In this document: piece by piece, positions 1-9,481 of the stretch
Layout: each line of letters opens with the position of its first letter
Numbering within the stretch: the first letter of the stretch is position 1
DNA from: Neoroseomonas terrae
GTDB taxonomy: Bacteria > Pseudomonadota > Alphaproteobacteria > Acetobacterales > Acetobacteraceae
Direction: 5' to 3'
Assembly: GCF_018129025.1 (NCBI RefSeq)
Contig: NZ_JAAEDI010000001.1
Span: 227,342 to 291,341 of the forward strand
DNA: 64,000 nt
Position numbers and translations under genes: made by a program
The notes under the pieces: generated by a model
Seen by the model: the letters and a program-made list of their open reading frames with translations, nothing else
The model's database searches: none
Told to the model about the DNA's origin: nothing

Positions 1-66
1 AACCGCTCATTCGTCCACCCCCACCTGCTGCACCCGAGGCCGCGACAGACTACATGGTCCCGCATC

Positions 67-243
67 ATGACCGAGACGACCCCCGACGACACCCGCCCCG
101 CGCCCGCCACCGCGCCTGTGACCGATGCGACGCCCCCGAGGCCCACCGCCCCGAAGCTGCCGAAGGAAATCGGTGGTCCCGCCGGGCCCGAGCCCACCCG
201 CTTCGGCGACTGGGAACGGAAGGGCCGGGTCAGCGACTTCTGA
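67..243 (+). CDS. SdhAF4-like succinate dehydrogenase assembly factor (DUF1674), 58 aa
   Basis: Small protein with a disordered Pro/Thr/Ala-rich N-terminal half. The C-terminal block reads EIGGPAGPEPTRFGDWERKG and then ends RVSDF, the family hallmark of DUF1674, the bacterial relatives of mitochondrial succinate dehydrogenase assembly factor 4. Family members are thought to help mature the flavinylated SdhA subunit in the cytoplasm. The C-terminal signature is complete and ends exactly at the stop, so the gene looks intact. Its TGA shares one base with the ATG of the next gene, so the two are probably translationally coupled. The first 66 bases of the window hold no gene I can support. Confidence 0.85.
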   Translation: MTETTPDDTRPAPATAPVTDATPPRPTAPKLPKEIGGPAGPEPTRFGDWERKGRVSDF

Positions 244-659
244 TGCCGCCGCTCGACGAAGGAGCCGTTCGCGGTTTGCCGCCACGCCCACAGGCGCGCA
301 ACGTGTTGGGCGGGGCGTTGCTGCCCTGTTCGGTAGCGCCGCTGACAGGCTTCTTTCGCGACGGCTGCTGCAACACGGGTTCCGGCGACCACGGCCTGCA
401 TGTGGTTTGCGTCGAGGTCACCACCGCCTTCCTTGCCTTCAGCCGGTCGGTCGGCAACGACCTGTCCACGCCTCGGCCGGAATACGGCTTCGCCGGGCTA
501 CGATCGGGCGATCGCTGGTGCCTCTGCGCCGACCGGTGGGAGGAAGCGCGCCGCGCCGGGATGGCGCCGCCCGTGCTCCTGGAGGCGACGCATGAGGTCG
601 CGCTGGAGCGCTGCCGGCGGGAGGATCTTGTGGCGCACGCGTTGACGGACGGCGACTGA
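243..659 (+). CDS. DUF2237 family protein, 138 aa
   Basis: Matches the DUF2237 pattern closely: NVLGGALLPCSVAPLTGFFR, then DGCCNTG, GNDLSTPRPEYGFAGL, GDRWCLC, and a VLLEATHEVALE segment near the end. The conserved cysteines (DGCCNTG and WCLC) suggest a metal or redox role, but I know of no established biochemical function. The start chosen is the ATG overlapping the stop of the upstream assembly-factor gene (TGATG), because the family domain begins about 20 residues later. The first 20 residues (PPLDEGAVRGLPPRPQ...) are not conserved. Length is normal for the family. Confidence 0.85.
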   Translation: MPPLDEGAVRGLPPRPQARNVLGGALLPCSVAPLTGFFRDGCCNTGSGDHGLHVVCVEVTTAFLAFSRSVGNDLSTPRPEYGFAGLRSGDRWCLCADRWEEARRAGMAPPVLLEATHEVALERCRREDLVAHALTDGD

Positions 660-716
660 CAGGATCTCGAGGGACGTGGAGTTCCTCGCGGCCGCCCCGG
701 CGCTCCCCGATGGGGT

Positions 717-2984
717 TCAGTTCCGCGTCGTCAGCGCGACCCGGTGGCTGGCCCGCCATGGCGTCGTCGCCATGGGTCGGCTGCGCTGCGCGATCGCCGT
801 GATGCGCCCGAGCACCAGATCCACGTCGTAAGGCTTTCCGATCAGTTCGAATTCGCCGGCCCCGCCGTGCTTTGCCAGCGCTTCCGCTGCATAGCCCGAC
901 GCCAGCAGGATCCCCACGGCGGGGCGGAGCTTGCGCGCCTCTCGCGCCAAATCAACGCCGCTCATGCCACCGGGCATCACCACGTCCGAGAAGATGACGT
1001 CCGCCGGCACGCCTTCCCGCAGCAATTGCAGCGCGGTCGGCCCATCCGACGCGGCGAGGACCGAGAAGCCTGCATCGGTAAGCATCTCGACCGCCACGCC
1101 GCGGACGGCGGGTTCATCCTCCACCACCAGCACCGAGACGCCGGCGCCGGAGACGGGCGTGGCAGCGGCGGCCGGTGGCGGGTTGCGGCTGGCTGCGGCG
1201 GTCGCTTCGACCTCGGATCCCAGGGGCAAGTAGAGTGTGACCGTCGTGCCGCGCCGAGGCGCGGACTGGATCGCCACATGCCCGCCGATCTGGCGCATGA
1301 AACCGAACACCTGGGACAGGCCGAGGCCCGTGCCCTGGCCGTCCTGCTTCGTGGTGAAGAAGGGCTCGAAAGCCCGCTCGCGCACCTCGGGCGGCATGCC
1401 CTCGCCGTTGTCACGCACCTCGATCGCCACATAGGGGCCGGGTTGTGCTTCCAGATTGCCGGCGAGGGCCTGTTCCTGCAGCCAGGCGCGGCGGGTGACG
1501 ATGCGGATGGTCCCGCCGCGCGGCATCGCGTCCCGCGCATTGATGACGAGATTCAGAAGCGCCGCCTCGAGCTGCGCGGCGTCAGCCCGGCAGACCGGCA
1601 ACTTCTGGTCCAGCGTCAGGTCAAGCACGACCGATTCGTCGAGCGCGCGGCGCAATAGGGGACGAAAGTCCCGCAGCAGCTTGTTGGCGTCGACGGTGGC
1701 CAGCACCAGTGGTTGCCGACGGGCGAAGGCCAGCAGGCTGGCATTCAGCCGGGCCCCCCGCTCGACGGCGGCGCCGGCGGCGCTGAGCAGCCTCCGTGTA
1801 CGGTCGTCGGCACCCTGCCCGAGATGCCGTTCGAGGGCCCGTACCGTACCCAGGATCGCCGTCAGCAAGTTGTTGAAGTCATGCGCGACGCCGCCTGTCA
1901 GGCGCCCGAGGCCCTCCATGCGCTGCGCGTTGCGCAGCCCATCCTCCGCAACCTCTCGCCGGGCGATCTCGGCATGCAGGTCGGCGGCGTTCGCTTCGAG
2001 CCGCGCGAAGGTCTTCAGGTCCTGCCGCTGCTGCCGACGGTTGGCGAAGGCGACGAGGGCCAGCAGCACGCCGCCCACGGCGCACCCGATTCCGATCACT
2101 GTCGCCCGGACGAACGAACCGTTCTCCTCCTTCAGCGCCGGCGCGGTGTAGACGATGCTGAGCGGCAGCGAGTCGAGCCGGCGCCAGGAGACGTATTGCG
2201 GCTCCGGGTCGCCGAAGGGATCGGAGGCGCGCCAGGCGGCGCGGCTCGGCTGTGCCACCAGGGCGCTGCCTAGCGTGTCGCCCGGCGGCAGCACGATGGG
2301 CCTGCCCGGCGGCGCACCCTCGCGTAGCAGCACCGTCCCGTCGTCTCGTACCAGCGCGAAGCGGGCGCCCGGCCGGCGGCTCTCCCGCGTCCAGGCGGCG
2401 AAGAAGGCCTCGGCCCGCAGCGCGGCGACCACGACGCCGTCGGCGGGCCGCCCCTCACCGGCGCGGCCGCGGGCGACGAGGAAGCCGACGCCCTGCGCGG
2501 CGAGGTCTTGCGGCGCCGGCTTGAAGGTGACGGTGCTACTCGCTTCCCGCGCAATGATCGGCACCGCGAAACCGCCGGGTTCACCTCCAGGCGCGGGATC
2601 CGGGCCGCCGGCGACAGCCACGCGACCATCGGGCCGGATTCCGGCGAGGAAGGCGATGGCCGCCGGCGGCGCCGCCTCGATCCGCCGCAAATCGGTGTGG
2701 ATGGTGGCGCGGCGCGACTGGACGTGTGGCCAGCTCAGGCCGGCCATGGCGTCCTCCGCGCGATCCAGCGCGCGAATCGCGCCGTCCAGGATGCGCAGCG
2801 TCTGTTCGCCGGCAATCAGGGTGGCGGTCGTGCCTTCGTTGCGCAGGGCGGCGCGCCGGTGCTCCTGGTCGACATGCATCAGCCCGGCGAACAGCAGGCC
2901 GGGCAGGATGATGGCAGCGGCGAGGATCGCCCCCGGCGCCACCGGGCGGCTCACCAGTCGCGTCTTGACGGGTCGGCTCACCAA
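717..2984 (-). CDS. Membrane-bound hybrid sensor histidine kinase with C-terminal receiver
   Basis: 755 aa. A first membrane helix lies around residues 18-36, then an extracytoplasmic sensor region of about 250 residues, then a second helix near 293-313 (VIGIGCAVGGVLLALVAFA). The cytoplasmic part has a HisKA dimerisation helix with phospho-acceptor His368 in GGVAHDFNN, and a HATPase with N box (NLVINARDAM), G1 box (DNGEGMP), FEPFFTTK and GTGLGLS. A C-terminal receiver has VLVVEDEP, phospho-acceptor Asp667 in FSDVVMPGG, and a Lys in GKPYD. This HDFNN-type kinase class often signals through its own receiver. No partner regulator lies nearby, so the signal and target are unknown. Confidence 0.93.
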   Translation of the reverse strand: MVSRPVKTRLVSRPVAPGAILAAAIILPGLLFAGLMHVDQEHRRAALRNEGTTATLIAGEQTLRILDGAIRALDRAEDAMAGLSWPHVQSRRATIHTDLRRIEAAPPAAIAFLAGIRPDGRVAVAGGPDPAPGGEPGGFAVPIIAREASSTVTFKPAPQDLAAQGVGFLVARGRAGEGRPADGVVVAALRAEAFFAAWTRESRRPGARFALVRDDGTVLLREGAPPGRPIVLPPGDTLGSALVAQPSRAAWRASDPFGDPEPQYVSWRRLDSLPLSIVYTAPALKEENGSFVRATVIGIGCAVGGVLLALVAFANRRQQRQDLKTFARLEANAADLHAEIARREVAEDGLRNAQRMEGLGRLTGGVAHDFNNLLTAILGTVRALERHLGQGADDRTRRLLSAAGAAVERGARLNASLLAFARRQPLVLATVDANKLLRDFRPLLRRALDESVVLDLTLDQKLPVCRADAAQLEAALLNLVINARDAMPRGGTIRIVTRRAWLQEQALAGNLEAQPGPYVAIEVRDNGEGMPPEVRERAFEPFFTTKQDGQGTGLGLSQVFGFMRQIGGHVAIQSAPRRGTTVTLYLPLGSEVEATAAASRNPPPAAAATPVSGAGVSVLVVEDEPAVRGVAVEMLTDAGFSVLAASDGPTALQLLREGVPADVIFSDVVMPGGMSGVDLAREARKLRPAVGILLASGYAAEALAKHGGAGEFELIGKPYDVDLVLGRITAIAQRSRPMATTPWRASHRVALTTRN

Positions 2985-3095
2985 ACGACCAATCCCCTGC
3001 GTGATCCGTCGGCCGTGCGGCCATCCGGCGCGCGGCTCCCCCTCGGGCAGCGCATTATGACACGTCTGTGCTTCACGCGCAGGTGAAGACCGCGA

Positions 3096-4322
3096 TCACT
3101 CCGCCGGGGCGGCGGCCGCCACCGCGCGGCGCCGGCGCAGGCGCCATTCCTGCGCGAGTGCCATCACCGCGGTCATGAGCATGAAGGAAGCGGCGGCGAA
3201 GAAGATCAGCATCGGGCGGCCGCCGTCGAGCATCCAGCCATAGAGCAGCGGGGCCGCCATGCCGCCGATGTTGAACCCGGTCGAGACGATGCCGAACACC
3301 GCCCCCGCCTGGCCGGGGGGCGCGGCCGCCCGCACCAGCATGTCGCGTGACGGCATGATCATGCCCGACATGAACCCGGCGAGCGCCATGACAGGCACCA
3401 GCAGGAATGCAGGGAGGGCCAAGCTGCCCACCAGCAGTACCAGCGCCGCCGCCGAGCCGACGCCAAAGGCTGCGACCAGCCCATGGTTGCGCGTGCGGTC
3501 GGCGATTACGCCACCGGCGAGGACGCCGAAGGCGCTCGCGAACAGGAAGAAGGTCAGTGCCAGATTGGCCACGGTAAGCGAGAAACCCTGGCCATCGACC
3601 CAGGCGGCAACCGCGAAGTTCTGGATACCGCCATTCGACATGGCGAGGCTGATGAAGAACAGCATCATCGCCAGCACGGCCGGGGACAGCACTGCGAGAG
3701 CACGGCTGCCGGAGGGGCCGGCGGCCGGCTTCGCGGCAACGGTCCGTGGCGCGGCCTCCGGCGCACGGGCGAACAGCAACGGCGCGGCCGCAAGCGGCCC
3801 AAGCAGACCTGCGGCGATCAGCGCAGCGCCCACGCCGAGCCAGGCGCCGATGCCGAGCACGAAGGCCGGCGCAATTGCCCCACCCATGAAACCGGCGAAG
3901 GTGTGGATGGAGAACGCGCGCCCGACCCGTTCTTCCGCCATCGAGGCGCCGAGGATCGCGTAATCCGCCGGGTGGTAGACGCTGTTCGCGAGCCCCGCCA
4001 AGGCGGCGGCGGCGATCAGCCAGGCATAGGTGCCGGTCAGCCCCAGCATGATGAAGGCGAAGCCGCCCAGCATCAGCGCCGCGACGAGCATCCGTCGCGG
4101 TCCGGCGCGGTCGACGATGAAGCCCATCGGCGCCTGGGTGAAGGCGGAGACGACGTTGAAGGCGGTCAGCGCCAGGCCGAGCTCGATATAGGAGACGCCG
4201 AGCGAATCCCGCAGCAGCGGGAACAGCGGCGGGATCGTCAGGATATGGACGTGGCTGACGAAATGGGCGCCGCAGATCTGCGCCAGGGTGCGGCGTTCCT
4301 GCGCCGTCCAGCCAGCAGCCAT
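3096..4322 (-). CDS. MFS transporter, fosmidomycin-resistance-like
   Basis: 408 aa with about 12 hydrophobic segments typical of the major facilitator superfamily. The first loop carries [12 protein letters not shown], a variant of MFS motif A between TM2 and TM3. The region around [18 protein letters not shown] resembles the Fsr-type exporters, which keep a HP pair in TM4. The substrate cannot be read from sequence. The ATG lies two bases after the polA stop on the same strand, so it is likely co-transcribed with the CHCC protein and polA genes. That is an unusual partner for a replication/repair gene and is probably incidental. Confidence 0.85.
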   Translation of the reverse strand: MAAGWTAQERRTLAQICGAHFVSHVHILTIPPLFPLLRDSLGVSYIELGLALTAFNVVSAFTQAPMGFIVDRAGPRRMLVAALMLGGFAFIMLGLTGTYAWLIAAAALAGLANSVYHPADYAILGASMAEERVGRAFSIHTFAGFMGGAIAPAFVLGIGAWLGVGAALIAAGLLGPLAAAPLLFARAPEAAPRTVAAKPAAGPSGSRALAVLSPAVLAMMLFFISLAMSNGGIQNFAVAAWVDGQGFSLTVANLALTFFLFASAFGVLAGGVIADRTRNHGLVAAFGVGSAAALVLLVGSLALPAFLLVPVMALAGFMSGMIMPSRDMLVRAAAPPGQAGAVFGIVSTGFNIGGMAAPLLYGWMLDGGRPMLIFFAAASFMLMTAVMALAQEWRLRRRRAVAAAAPAE

Positions 4323-4324
4323 GG

Positions 4325-7213
4325 TCAGTGGGCCTCGGCCCAGGAATGGCCGGTGCCGATCTCGACCGACAGCGGCACGCGCAGGGTCGCGACCGATTCC
4401 ATGATGTCCTTCACGATGGCGGAGGTGGCGGCGATCTCGGCGTCCGGCACCTCGAAGACCAGTTCGTCATGCACCTGGAGGAGCATCCGGGTCTTCAGCC
4501 CCGCCTGTTGCAGCGCGCGGGGCAGGCGGACCATGGCGCGCTTGATGATCTCGGCCGCACCGCCCTGGAAAGGGGCGTTGATGGCGGCGCGCTCGGCGCC
4601 GGCGCGGCGCACCGGGTCCTTGGTCGCGATGTCCGGGATCCAGAGCTTGCGGCCGAAGGGCGTGCGGACGAAGCCGTGAATGCGGGCTTCCTCCTTGCAG
4701 CGCTCCATCTCCTGACGGATGCCGGGGTATTGCGCGAAATAGGCGTCGATGATGCTGCGGCCTTCCGCCGGCGGGATGCCGAGGCGCGCCGCCAGGCCGA
4801 AGGCCGACATGCCGTAGATGATGCCGAAATTGATCGTCTTGGCGCGCCGGCGGGCTTCCTTGTCCACCTTGCCCGGTTCCAGGTGGAAGATTTCGGCCGC
4901 GGTCCGCGCGTGGATGTCTTCCCCATTTGCGAAGGCCTCGCGCAGCGTCGGCACCTCGGCGAGATGGGCGAGCAGGCGGAGCTCGATCTGCGAATAGTCG
5001 GCCGAGAGCAAAACGTGCCCCGGTTCGGCGACGAAGGCGCGGCGGATGCGCAGCCCTTCCTCGGAGCGCACAGGGATGTTCTGCAGGTTCGGGTCGTTAG
5101 AGGACAGCCGGCCGGTCGAGGTGCCCGCCATCCCGTAGGAGGTGTGGACGCGCCGGTCGATCGGATCGATCTGCGAGGCCAGCGCCTCGACATAGGTCGA
5201 TTTCAGCTTGGCGAGCTGGCGCCAGTCGAGCACGCGTCGGGCGAGGTCGATGCCCTGGTTCGCCATCTCCTCCAGCACCGAGGCATCGGTGGAATAGGCG
5301 CCGGTCTTGCCCTTGCGCCCGCCGGGCAGCTTCATCTCGTCGAACAGGATCTCGCCGAGCTGCTTGGGCGACCCGACATTGAAGGCGCGGCCGGCGAGGC
5401 CGTGTATCTGCTGTTCCAGCACCACGAGGCGGGAGGCGAAATCCTCCCCGATACGGGCGAGTTCCGCGCCGTCCACCTTGATGCCCGCGGCTTCCATGCC
5501 GCGGAGCGTGCCGACCATGCGGCGTTCGACCTGCTCATACAGCGCGAGCGAGCCTTCCTCTCGCAGTCGTGGGTGCAGCAGTAGCCACAGGCGCAGCGTG
5601 ACGTCGGCATCCTCGGCGGCGTAGGCGGTCGCCTTGTCGAGCGGCACGCGACCAAAGGGGATGCGCGCCTTGCCGGTGCCCGTCACCTCGTCGAACTTGA
5701 TCGGCTGGTGGTTGAGATGCGCCACGCACAACTCATCCATGCCATGGCCGCGACGACCCGCCTCCATAGCGTAGGAGATCATCATCGTGTCGTCGATCGG
5801 GGCGATCGTGGCGAAGCCGCCATTCTCGGCGCGGGCGAAGACTTCCAGATCGTACTTCGCGTGCTGGAACACCTTCAGCACGGTCGGGTCTTCCAGCAGC
5901 GGGCGCAGCAGGGCGAAGGCGCGTTCAGGGGCGATCTGCACGGGCGCCGGCTCGGCGAGCATGTCGCCCTCGCTGCCGTGGTGCAGCGGCACGTAGCAGG
6001 CCTTGCCCGGAGCGGTCGCCAGCGAGAAGCCCACCATCGTCGCGCGGCGGGCGTCGAGGCTGTCCGTCTCGGTATCCATCGCCACGACGCCGGCAGCCGT
6101 CGCCGCGGTGATCCATGCGGCGAGCGCCGGCTCGGTCGTCACCGTCTCGTAGGACCCGAAGGGCGCGGCGAGGTCGGGGGGGACCGGGCCCGGCGCCGGC
6201 GCATGGGTGATGGCGGCCGGGACGCCGACGCGGCGCGGCGCTTCAGCGCCGTCCCCGAGCTTGCCGAGCCGCGCGAGCAGCGACCGGAAGCCCATGGCCT
6301 TGAGGAAGCCTTCCAGTCTGCCATCCGGCGGCGGCTTCGCCGCCATGTCCGCGATCGGGCAGGGCATGGGGGCCGCATCGTCGAGCGTCACCAGCCGCCG
6401 GGAGACCCGCGCCTGCTCGGCATTCTGGATCAGCGCCTCGCGCCGCTTCGGCTGCTTGATCTTCTCGGCATTGGCCAGGAGCGATTCGAGGTCGCCATAC
6501 TCGGTGATGAGCTGCGCCGCGGTCTTGATGCCGATACCCGGCACGCCAGGGACGTTATCCGTCGAATCGCCGGCCAGCGCCTGAACCTCTATCACCTTGT
6601 CCGGCGTCACGCCGAACTTCTCGAAGACCTCTGGCTCGCGGATCGGCTTCTGCTTGATCGGATCGAGGAGCTGCACACCCGGGCGCACGAGCTGCATCAG
6701 GTCCTTGTCAGAGGAAACGATCGTGACCCGCCCGGGGCCTTCTTCCAGGAATGCCTTGGCATAGGCGGCGATCAGGTCGTCGGCCTCGAAGCCCTCGGAC
6801 TGGGCGCGGCAGACGCCGAGCGCATCCGTCGCATCGCGGATCAGCGCGAACTGCGGAATCAGATCCTCGGGCGGGTCGGGGCGATGCGCCTTGTAGTCAG
6901 GGTAGAAATCGTTGCGGAAGTTAAGTCGCGCGGCATCGAACACCACCGCGATGTGGCTCCCGGCATGGCGCGTGAGGAACTGCGACAGCATGGAAGTGAA
7001 GCCGTAGACGGCGTTCACCGGAACCCCTTCCGGGTTCGTCATCGGTGGCAGCGCGTGATAGGCGCGGAAGATGTAGCCCGAGCCGTCGACCAGGATCAGG
7101 TGGCGCTCGCCGGGCGGCACCGTGGGCAGCGCCTCCCCGCCGGCCGCCGCATCCGCCGCCGCCGTGCCCCGCGGCCTGCCGGCCTCGGGGGGGCGGGTCG
7201 AATCAGTGTCCAT
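4325..7213 (-). CDS. polA: DNA polymerase I
   Basis: 962 aa with all three domains. The 5'-3' exonuclease begins at [20 protein letters not shown]. An active-looking 3'-5' exonuclease has MDTETDSLD with the catalytic Asp-x-Glu near residue 378. The family-A polymerase has motif A ([20 protein letters not shown] near 737), motif B ([14 protein letters not shown] near 795) and motif C ([10 protein letters not shown] near 916). It fills gaps and removes RNA primers in replication and repair. The start chosen is the ATG giving [10 protein letters not shown], which overlaps the end of the upstream CHCC gene by 11 bases; a GTG/ATG 63 bases further upstream is possible but would overlap that gene more deeply. 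Proofreading is retained, unlike in many actinobacterial PolI proteins. Confidence 0.96.
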   Translation of the reverse strand: MDTDSTRPPEAGRPRGTAAADAAAGGEALPTVPPGERHLILVDGSGYIFRAYHALPPMTNPEGVPVNAVYGFTSMLSQFLTRHAGSHIAVVFDAARLNFRNDFYPDYKAHRPDPPEDLIPQFALIRDATDALGVCRAQSEGFEADDLIAAYAKAFLEEGPGRVTIVSSDKDLMQLVRPGVQLLDPIKQKPIREPEVFEKFGVTPDKVIEVQALAGDSTDNVPGVPGIGIKTAAQLITEYGDLESLLANAEKIKQPKRREALIQNAEQARVSRRLVTLDDAAPMPCPIADMAAKPPPDGRLEGFLKAMGFRSLLARLGKLGDGAEAPRRVGVPAAITHAPAPGPVPPDLAAPFGSYETVTTEPALAAWITAATAAGVVAMDTETDSLDARRATMVGFSLATAPGKACYVPLHHGSEGDMLAEPAPVQIAPERAFALLRPLLEDPTVLKVFQHAKYDLEVFARAENGGFATIAPIDDTMMISYAMEAGRRGHGMDELCVAHLNHQPIKFDEVTGTGKARIPFGRVPLDKATAYAAEDADVTLRLWLLLHPRLREEGSLALYEQVERRMVGTLRGMEAAGIKVDGAELARIGEDFASRLVVLEQQIHGLAGRAFNVGSPKQLGEILFDEMKLPGGRKGKTGAYSTDASVLEEMANQGIDLARRVLDWRQLAKLKSTYVEALASQIDPIDRRVHTSYGMAGTSTGRLSSNDPNLQNIPVRSEEGLRIRRAFVAEPGHVLLSADYSQIELRLLAHLAEVPTLREAFANGEDIHARTAAEIFHLEPGKVDKEARRRAKTINFGIIYGMSAFGLAARLGIPPAEGRSIIDAYFAQYPGIRQEMERCKEEARIHGFVRTPFGRKLWIPDIATKDPVRRAGAERAAINAPFQGGAAEIIKRAMVRLPRALQQAGLKTRMLLQVHDELVFEVPDAEIAATSAIVKDIMESVATLRVPLSVEIGTGHSWAEAH

Positions 7214-7430
7214 GATCCTCGCCCGCACCCTCGGCGAGCACATAGGTGATGGAGCAATAGGGGCAGCAGACCTCACGGTCCTCGATGGTCATCCAGATTC
7301 GCGGATGGCCGAGCGAACCCGCCGCCTCGCCATCGCAGGCGACCTTGCGGGACTGCACCTCAATGCGCTGGTCCGGCGTCACGCCGGCCACGGGCGTCGG
7401 GGTGTATCCGGTCATCAGGGGATCGCGCAT
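7203..7430 (-). CDS. CHCC-type zinc-finger protein
   Basis: 75 aa. The core is VACDGEAAGSLGHPRIWM, then ...EVCCPYC near the middle, matching the zf-CHCC domain: Cys and His of the CxGx..GHPR segment plus the CPYC pair. The same fold occurs in the mitochondrial complex I subunit NDUFS6. Bacterial members are small stand-alone proteins of unclear role, possibly respiratory-complex assembly. The C-terminus (AGEDHGH) is His/Asp rich. A GAGG ribosome-binding sequence sits six bases before the ATG. It overlaps the polA start by 11 bases and so is the first gene of the zf-polA-MFS set. Confidence 0.85.
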   Translation of the reverse strand: MRDPLMTGYTPTPVAGVTPDQRIEVQSRKVACDGEAAGSLGHPRIWMTIEDREVCCPYCSITYVLAEGAGEDHGH

Positions 7431-7528
7431 CGCAGGCCTCGTCTTGCTGGCGCCAGCATAGTCGGGACGGCCGGGCCCGGCCAGGGGCGGGCCGGTCCGA
7501 GGCTGGAACGCGCCGCGGCAAACGCGCC

Positions 7529-8113
7529 TCAGCCCTGCGTCAGGGAGGCGTCGATCAGCAGCGCGGTGGTGCGGCGCAGAGCATCGGCGGCGCGCTGTTC
7601 GCCAAGATAGCTGCGCGTGGCGATGGCGCCCTCGATGGCGAGCGCCAGATCATCCGCCAACTCGCCAGGATTGCGCGCGCCAGCTTCTTCGGCGAGGCCG
7701 CGAATGCGCTCACGGCAGCCACGCTTGAAGTCCGTCACGACCTTATAGGTCGGGTGCTCCGGGTCGCGGAATTCCGCCTGCGCCAGTAGCATCGGGCAGC
7801 CGCAGACGCCGGGCTCCGCCACATCCACCGCCGTCACCTCGATCATCGCGGTGAGCTTGGCGGCCGGGGTTTCGGCAGCCGCGAGGGCTTCGTCGATCCA
7901 GGCATCATACTCGGCGGCGTCGTCGGCCAAGATCGCCGCCACCAGCGCGTCCTTGCTGGGGTACGCGCGGTAGAGGCTCATTTTTGTGGCGCCCGCCACG
8001 CGGCAGACCTCCTCGACACCGGTGGCGCGGATGCCCTGGCGCTCGAACAACTCGCGCGCGGCCTCCTGGATCCGCTCGGCAGCCTTCGGTTTCGCGACGA
8101 CGTCGCCCGGCAT
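7529..8113 (-). CDS. TetR/AcrR family regulator of the adjacent RND pump
   Basis: 194 aa. The N-terminal helix-turn-helix spans about residues 8-56 (AAERIQEAARELFERQGIRA, VEEVCRVAGATKMSLYRAYP, SKDALVAAIL). The C-terminal ligand domain is divergent and has two close cysteines in VCGCPM. It is divergently transcribed from the adaptor-permease operon that begins at 8237. The 123-base gap between them holds two copies of a TACCGACCGGTC-type palindrome. By analogy with AcrR/NalC-type circuits it most likely represses both itself and the pump until an inducer binds; this is inference from arrangement. Confidence 0.9.
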   Translation of the reverse strand: MPGDVVAKPKAAERIQEAARELFERQGIRATGVEEVCRVAGATKMSLYRAYPSKDALVAAILADDAAEYDAWIDEALAAAETPAAKLTAMIEVTAVDVAEPGVCGCPMLLAQAEFRDPEHPTYKVVTDFKRGCRERIRGLAEEAGARNPGELADDLALAIEGAIATRSYLGEQRAADALRRTTALLIDASLTQG

Positions 8114-8161
8114 GGTGGTTGACCTCCTTCACGCAACTGGTGCGGTGCAGAAAAAAACCGC

Positions 8162-8213
8162 TTGATGATACCGACCGGTCACTCTATTTGGCGGCGAGAC
8201 GAACCGGTCGGTA
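8162..8213 (+). promoter_or_regulatory. Pump-1 promoter with paired TetR-type operators
   Basis: A perfect 11-base inverted repeat, TACCGACCGGT at 8169-8179 and ACCGGTCGGTA at 8203-8213, flanks a 23-base spacer. Each arm sits inside a degenerate copy (13 of 16 positions) of the palindrome TACCGACCGGTCGGTA, centred about 29 bases apart, close to three helical turns. A possible rightward promoter is TTGATG at 8162-8167 with TATTTG at 8185-8190 (17-base spacer), so the first operator lies between the -35 and -10. The site lies between a tetR gene and the pump it probably controls. Confidence 0.6.
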
Positions 8214-8236
8214 ACATCGCTACCAGGAGATAGGCC

Positions 8237-9412
8237 ATGCCCTCCCCCTCGCGCAAGGCTTCCGAACAGACCGAAGGCCTCTGGACGTCATGGCTGGCCC
8301 GCTTCCAGGGCGCGGCCGTCGGCGTCGCACTCACCGCCGTTGCCCCCGCTGCCATGGCCCAGCCGGCCCCGCCGCCTGTGACGGTTGCGGCGCCGCTCGC
8401 CCGGCCGGTGACGGAATGGCAGGAACATACCGGCCGGGTGGAGCCCTCGGCCCGGGTCGATATCCGCGCACGGGTTTCGGGCCAGGTCGATGCGGTGCAT
8501 TTCACCGATGGCGCCATCGTGCGGCAGGGCGATCTGCTGTTCACGATCGATCAACGGCCTTTCAGCATCGCCCTGGATACGGCGCGCGCCGACGTCGCGC
8601 GCAATGAGGCACGCTTGCTGCTCGCCGAGCAGCAGGTGGCCCGTTACGAGCCGCTCGCCGCCAGCCGGATCGCGCCGCAGGCGGAACTCGACGCAAGGCG
8701 GTCGGCGCTGCGCGAGGCCCAGGCCGGCCTTGCCGCAGCCCGCGCTGCGGAGCAGCAGGCGGCGCTCGACCTCGAATTCACGGAGATCCGCGCGACGCGC
8801 GCCGGGCGCATCAGCGACCGCCGCGTCGATGCCGGCAATCTGGTCCAGGCCGGCCAGACGCTGCTGACGACGCTGGTGGCACTGGACCCCGTCTACGTCA
8901 CCTTCGACGCCAGTGAGGCGGAGTACCTTCGCCAGGCCCGCGCCGCCCAGGGCCGGTTGCGCAACGGCCGCCTGCCAGTGCAGCTCCGCCTGCTGGACGA
9001 GGCCGACTTTTCCCGCGAGGGCCATGTCGACTTCGTGGACAGCGTCTTCGACCCGCGCAGCGGCACCATCCGCGCCCGCGCCGTGGTGCCGAACGCCGAC
9101 CTGTTCCTGACGCCGGGCAGCTTCGCGCGCGTCCGCCTGTCGACCGGCGAGGCGCCGGCGCTGCTGGTGCCGGACGCCGCGGTGATGGCCGACCAGACCG
9201 GGCGGATGGTGCTGACGGTCGGTGCTGACGGCACCGTCATGCCGCGCCAGGTCCGGCTCGGTCCGCTCAGCGAGGGGCTGCGCGTCGTCCGAAGCGGCCT
9301 GACGCCCGAGGACCGGGTCATCATCGGCGGCCTGCACCGCGCCCGGCCCGGTGGGCGAGTGACCGCCGAACAGGGCCGCATCGGCCCGAGTCCGATCGCC
9401 TCGGCCGACTAA
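8237..9412 (+). CDS. RND efflux periplasmic adaptor (membrane fusion protein), pump 1
   Basis: 391 aa. An N-terminal export signal ends near TAVAPAAMAQPAP. The barrel-sandwich halves follow (RVEPSARVDIRARVSGQVDA and ISDRRVDAGNLVQAGQTLLT), separated by an alpha-hairpin of Ala/Glu/Arg-rich heptads (residues about 110-175), then the beta-barrel and membrane-proximal domain. It links the inner-membrane permease encoded next to an outer-membrane channel. No lipobox is visible, unlike the second adaptor in this window. The ATG follows an AGGAGA ribosome-binding sequence. No outer-membrane factor gene follows, so this pump probably borrows a channel encoded elsewhere, possibly that of pump 2. Confidence 0.93.
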   Translation: MPSPSRKASEQTEGLWTSWLARFQGAAVGVALTAVAPAAMAQPAPPPVTVAAPLARPVTEWQEHTGRVEPSARVDIRARVSGQVDAVHFTDGAIVRQGDLLFTIDQRPFSIALDTARADVARNEARLLLAEQQVARYEPLAASRIAPQAELDARRSALREAQAGLAAARAAEQQAALDLEFTEIRATRAGRISDRRVDAGNLVQAGQTLLTTLVALDPVYVTFDASEAEYLRQARAAQGRLRNGRLPVQLRLLDEADFSREGHVDFVDSVFDPRSGTIRARAVVPNADLFLTPGSFARVRLSTGEAPALLVPDAAVMADQTGRMVLTVGADGTVMPRQVRLGPLSEGLRVVRSGLTPEDRVIIGGLHRARPGGRVTAEQGRIGPSPIASAD

Positions 9413-9481
9413 GGCCAGGCACTCCTTTCCGTCCCCTCAGGCTGCGCGCATCGCGCGCGGCGAAGCCGAAGGCTTGCCACG

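Noticed and set aside
5708..7249. Plus-strand open frame of about 513 codons across polA
   Set aside because: Antisense of DNA polymerase I with no recognisable motifs.
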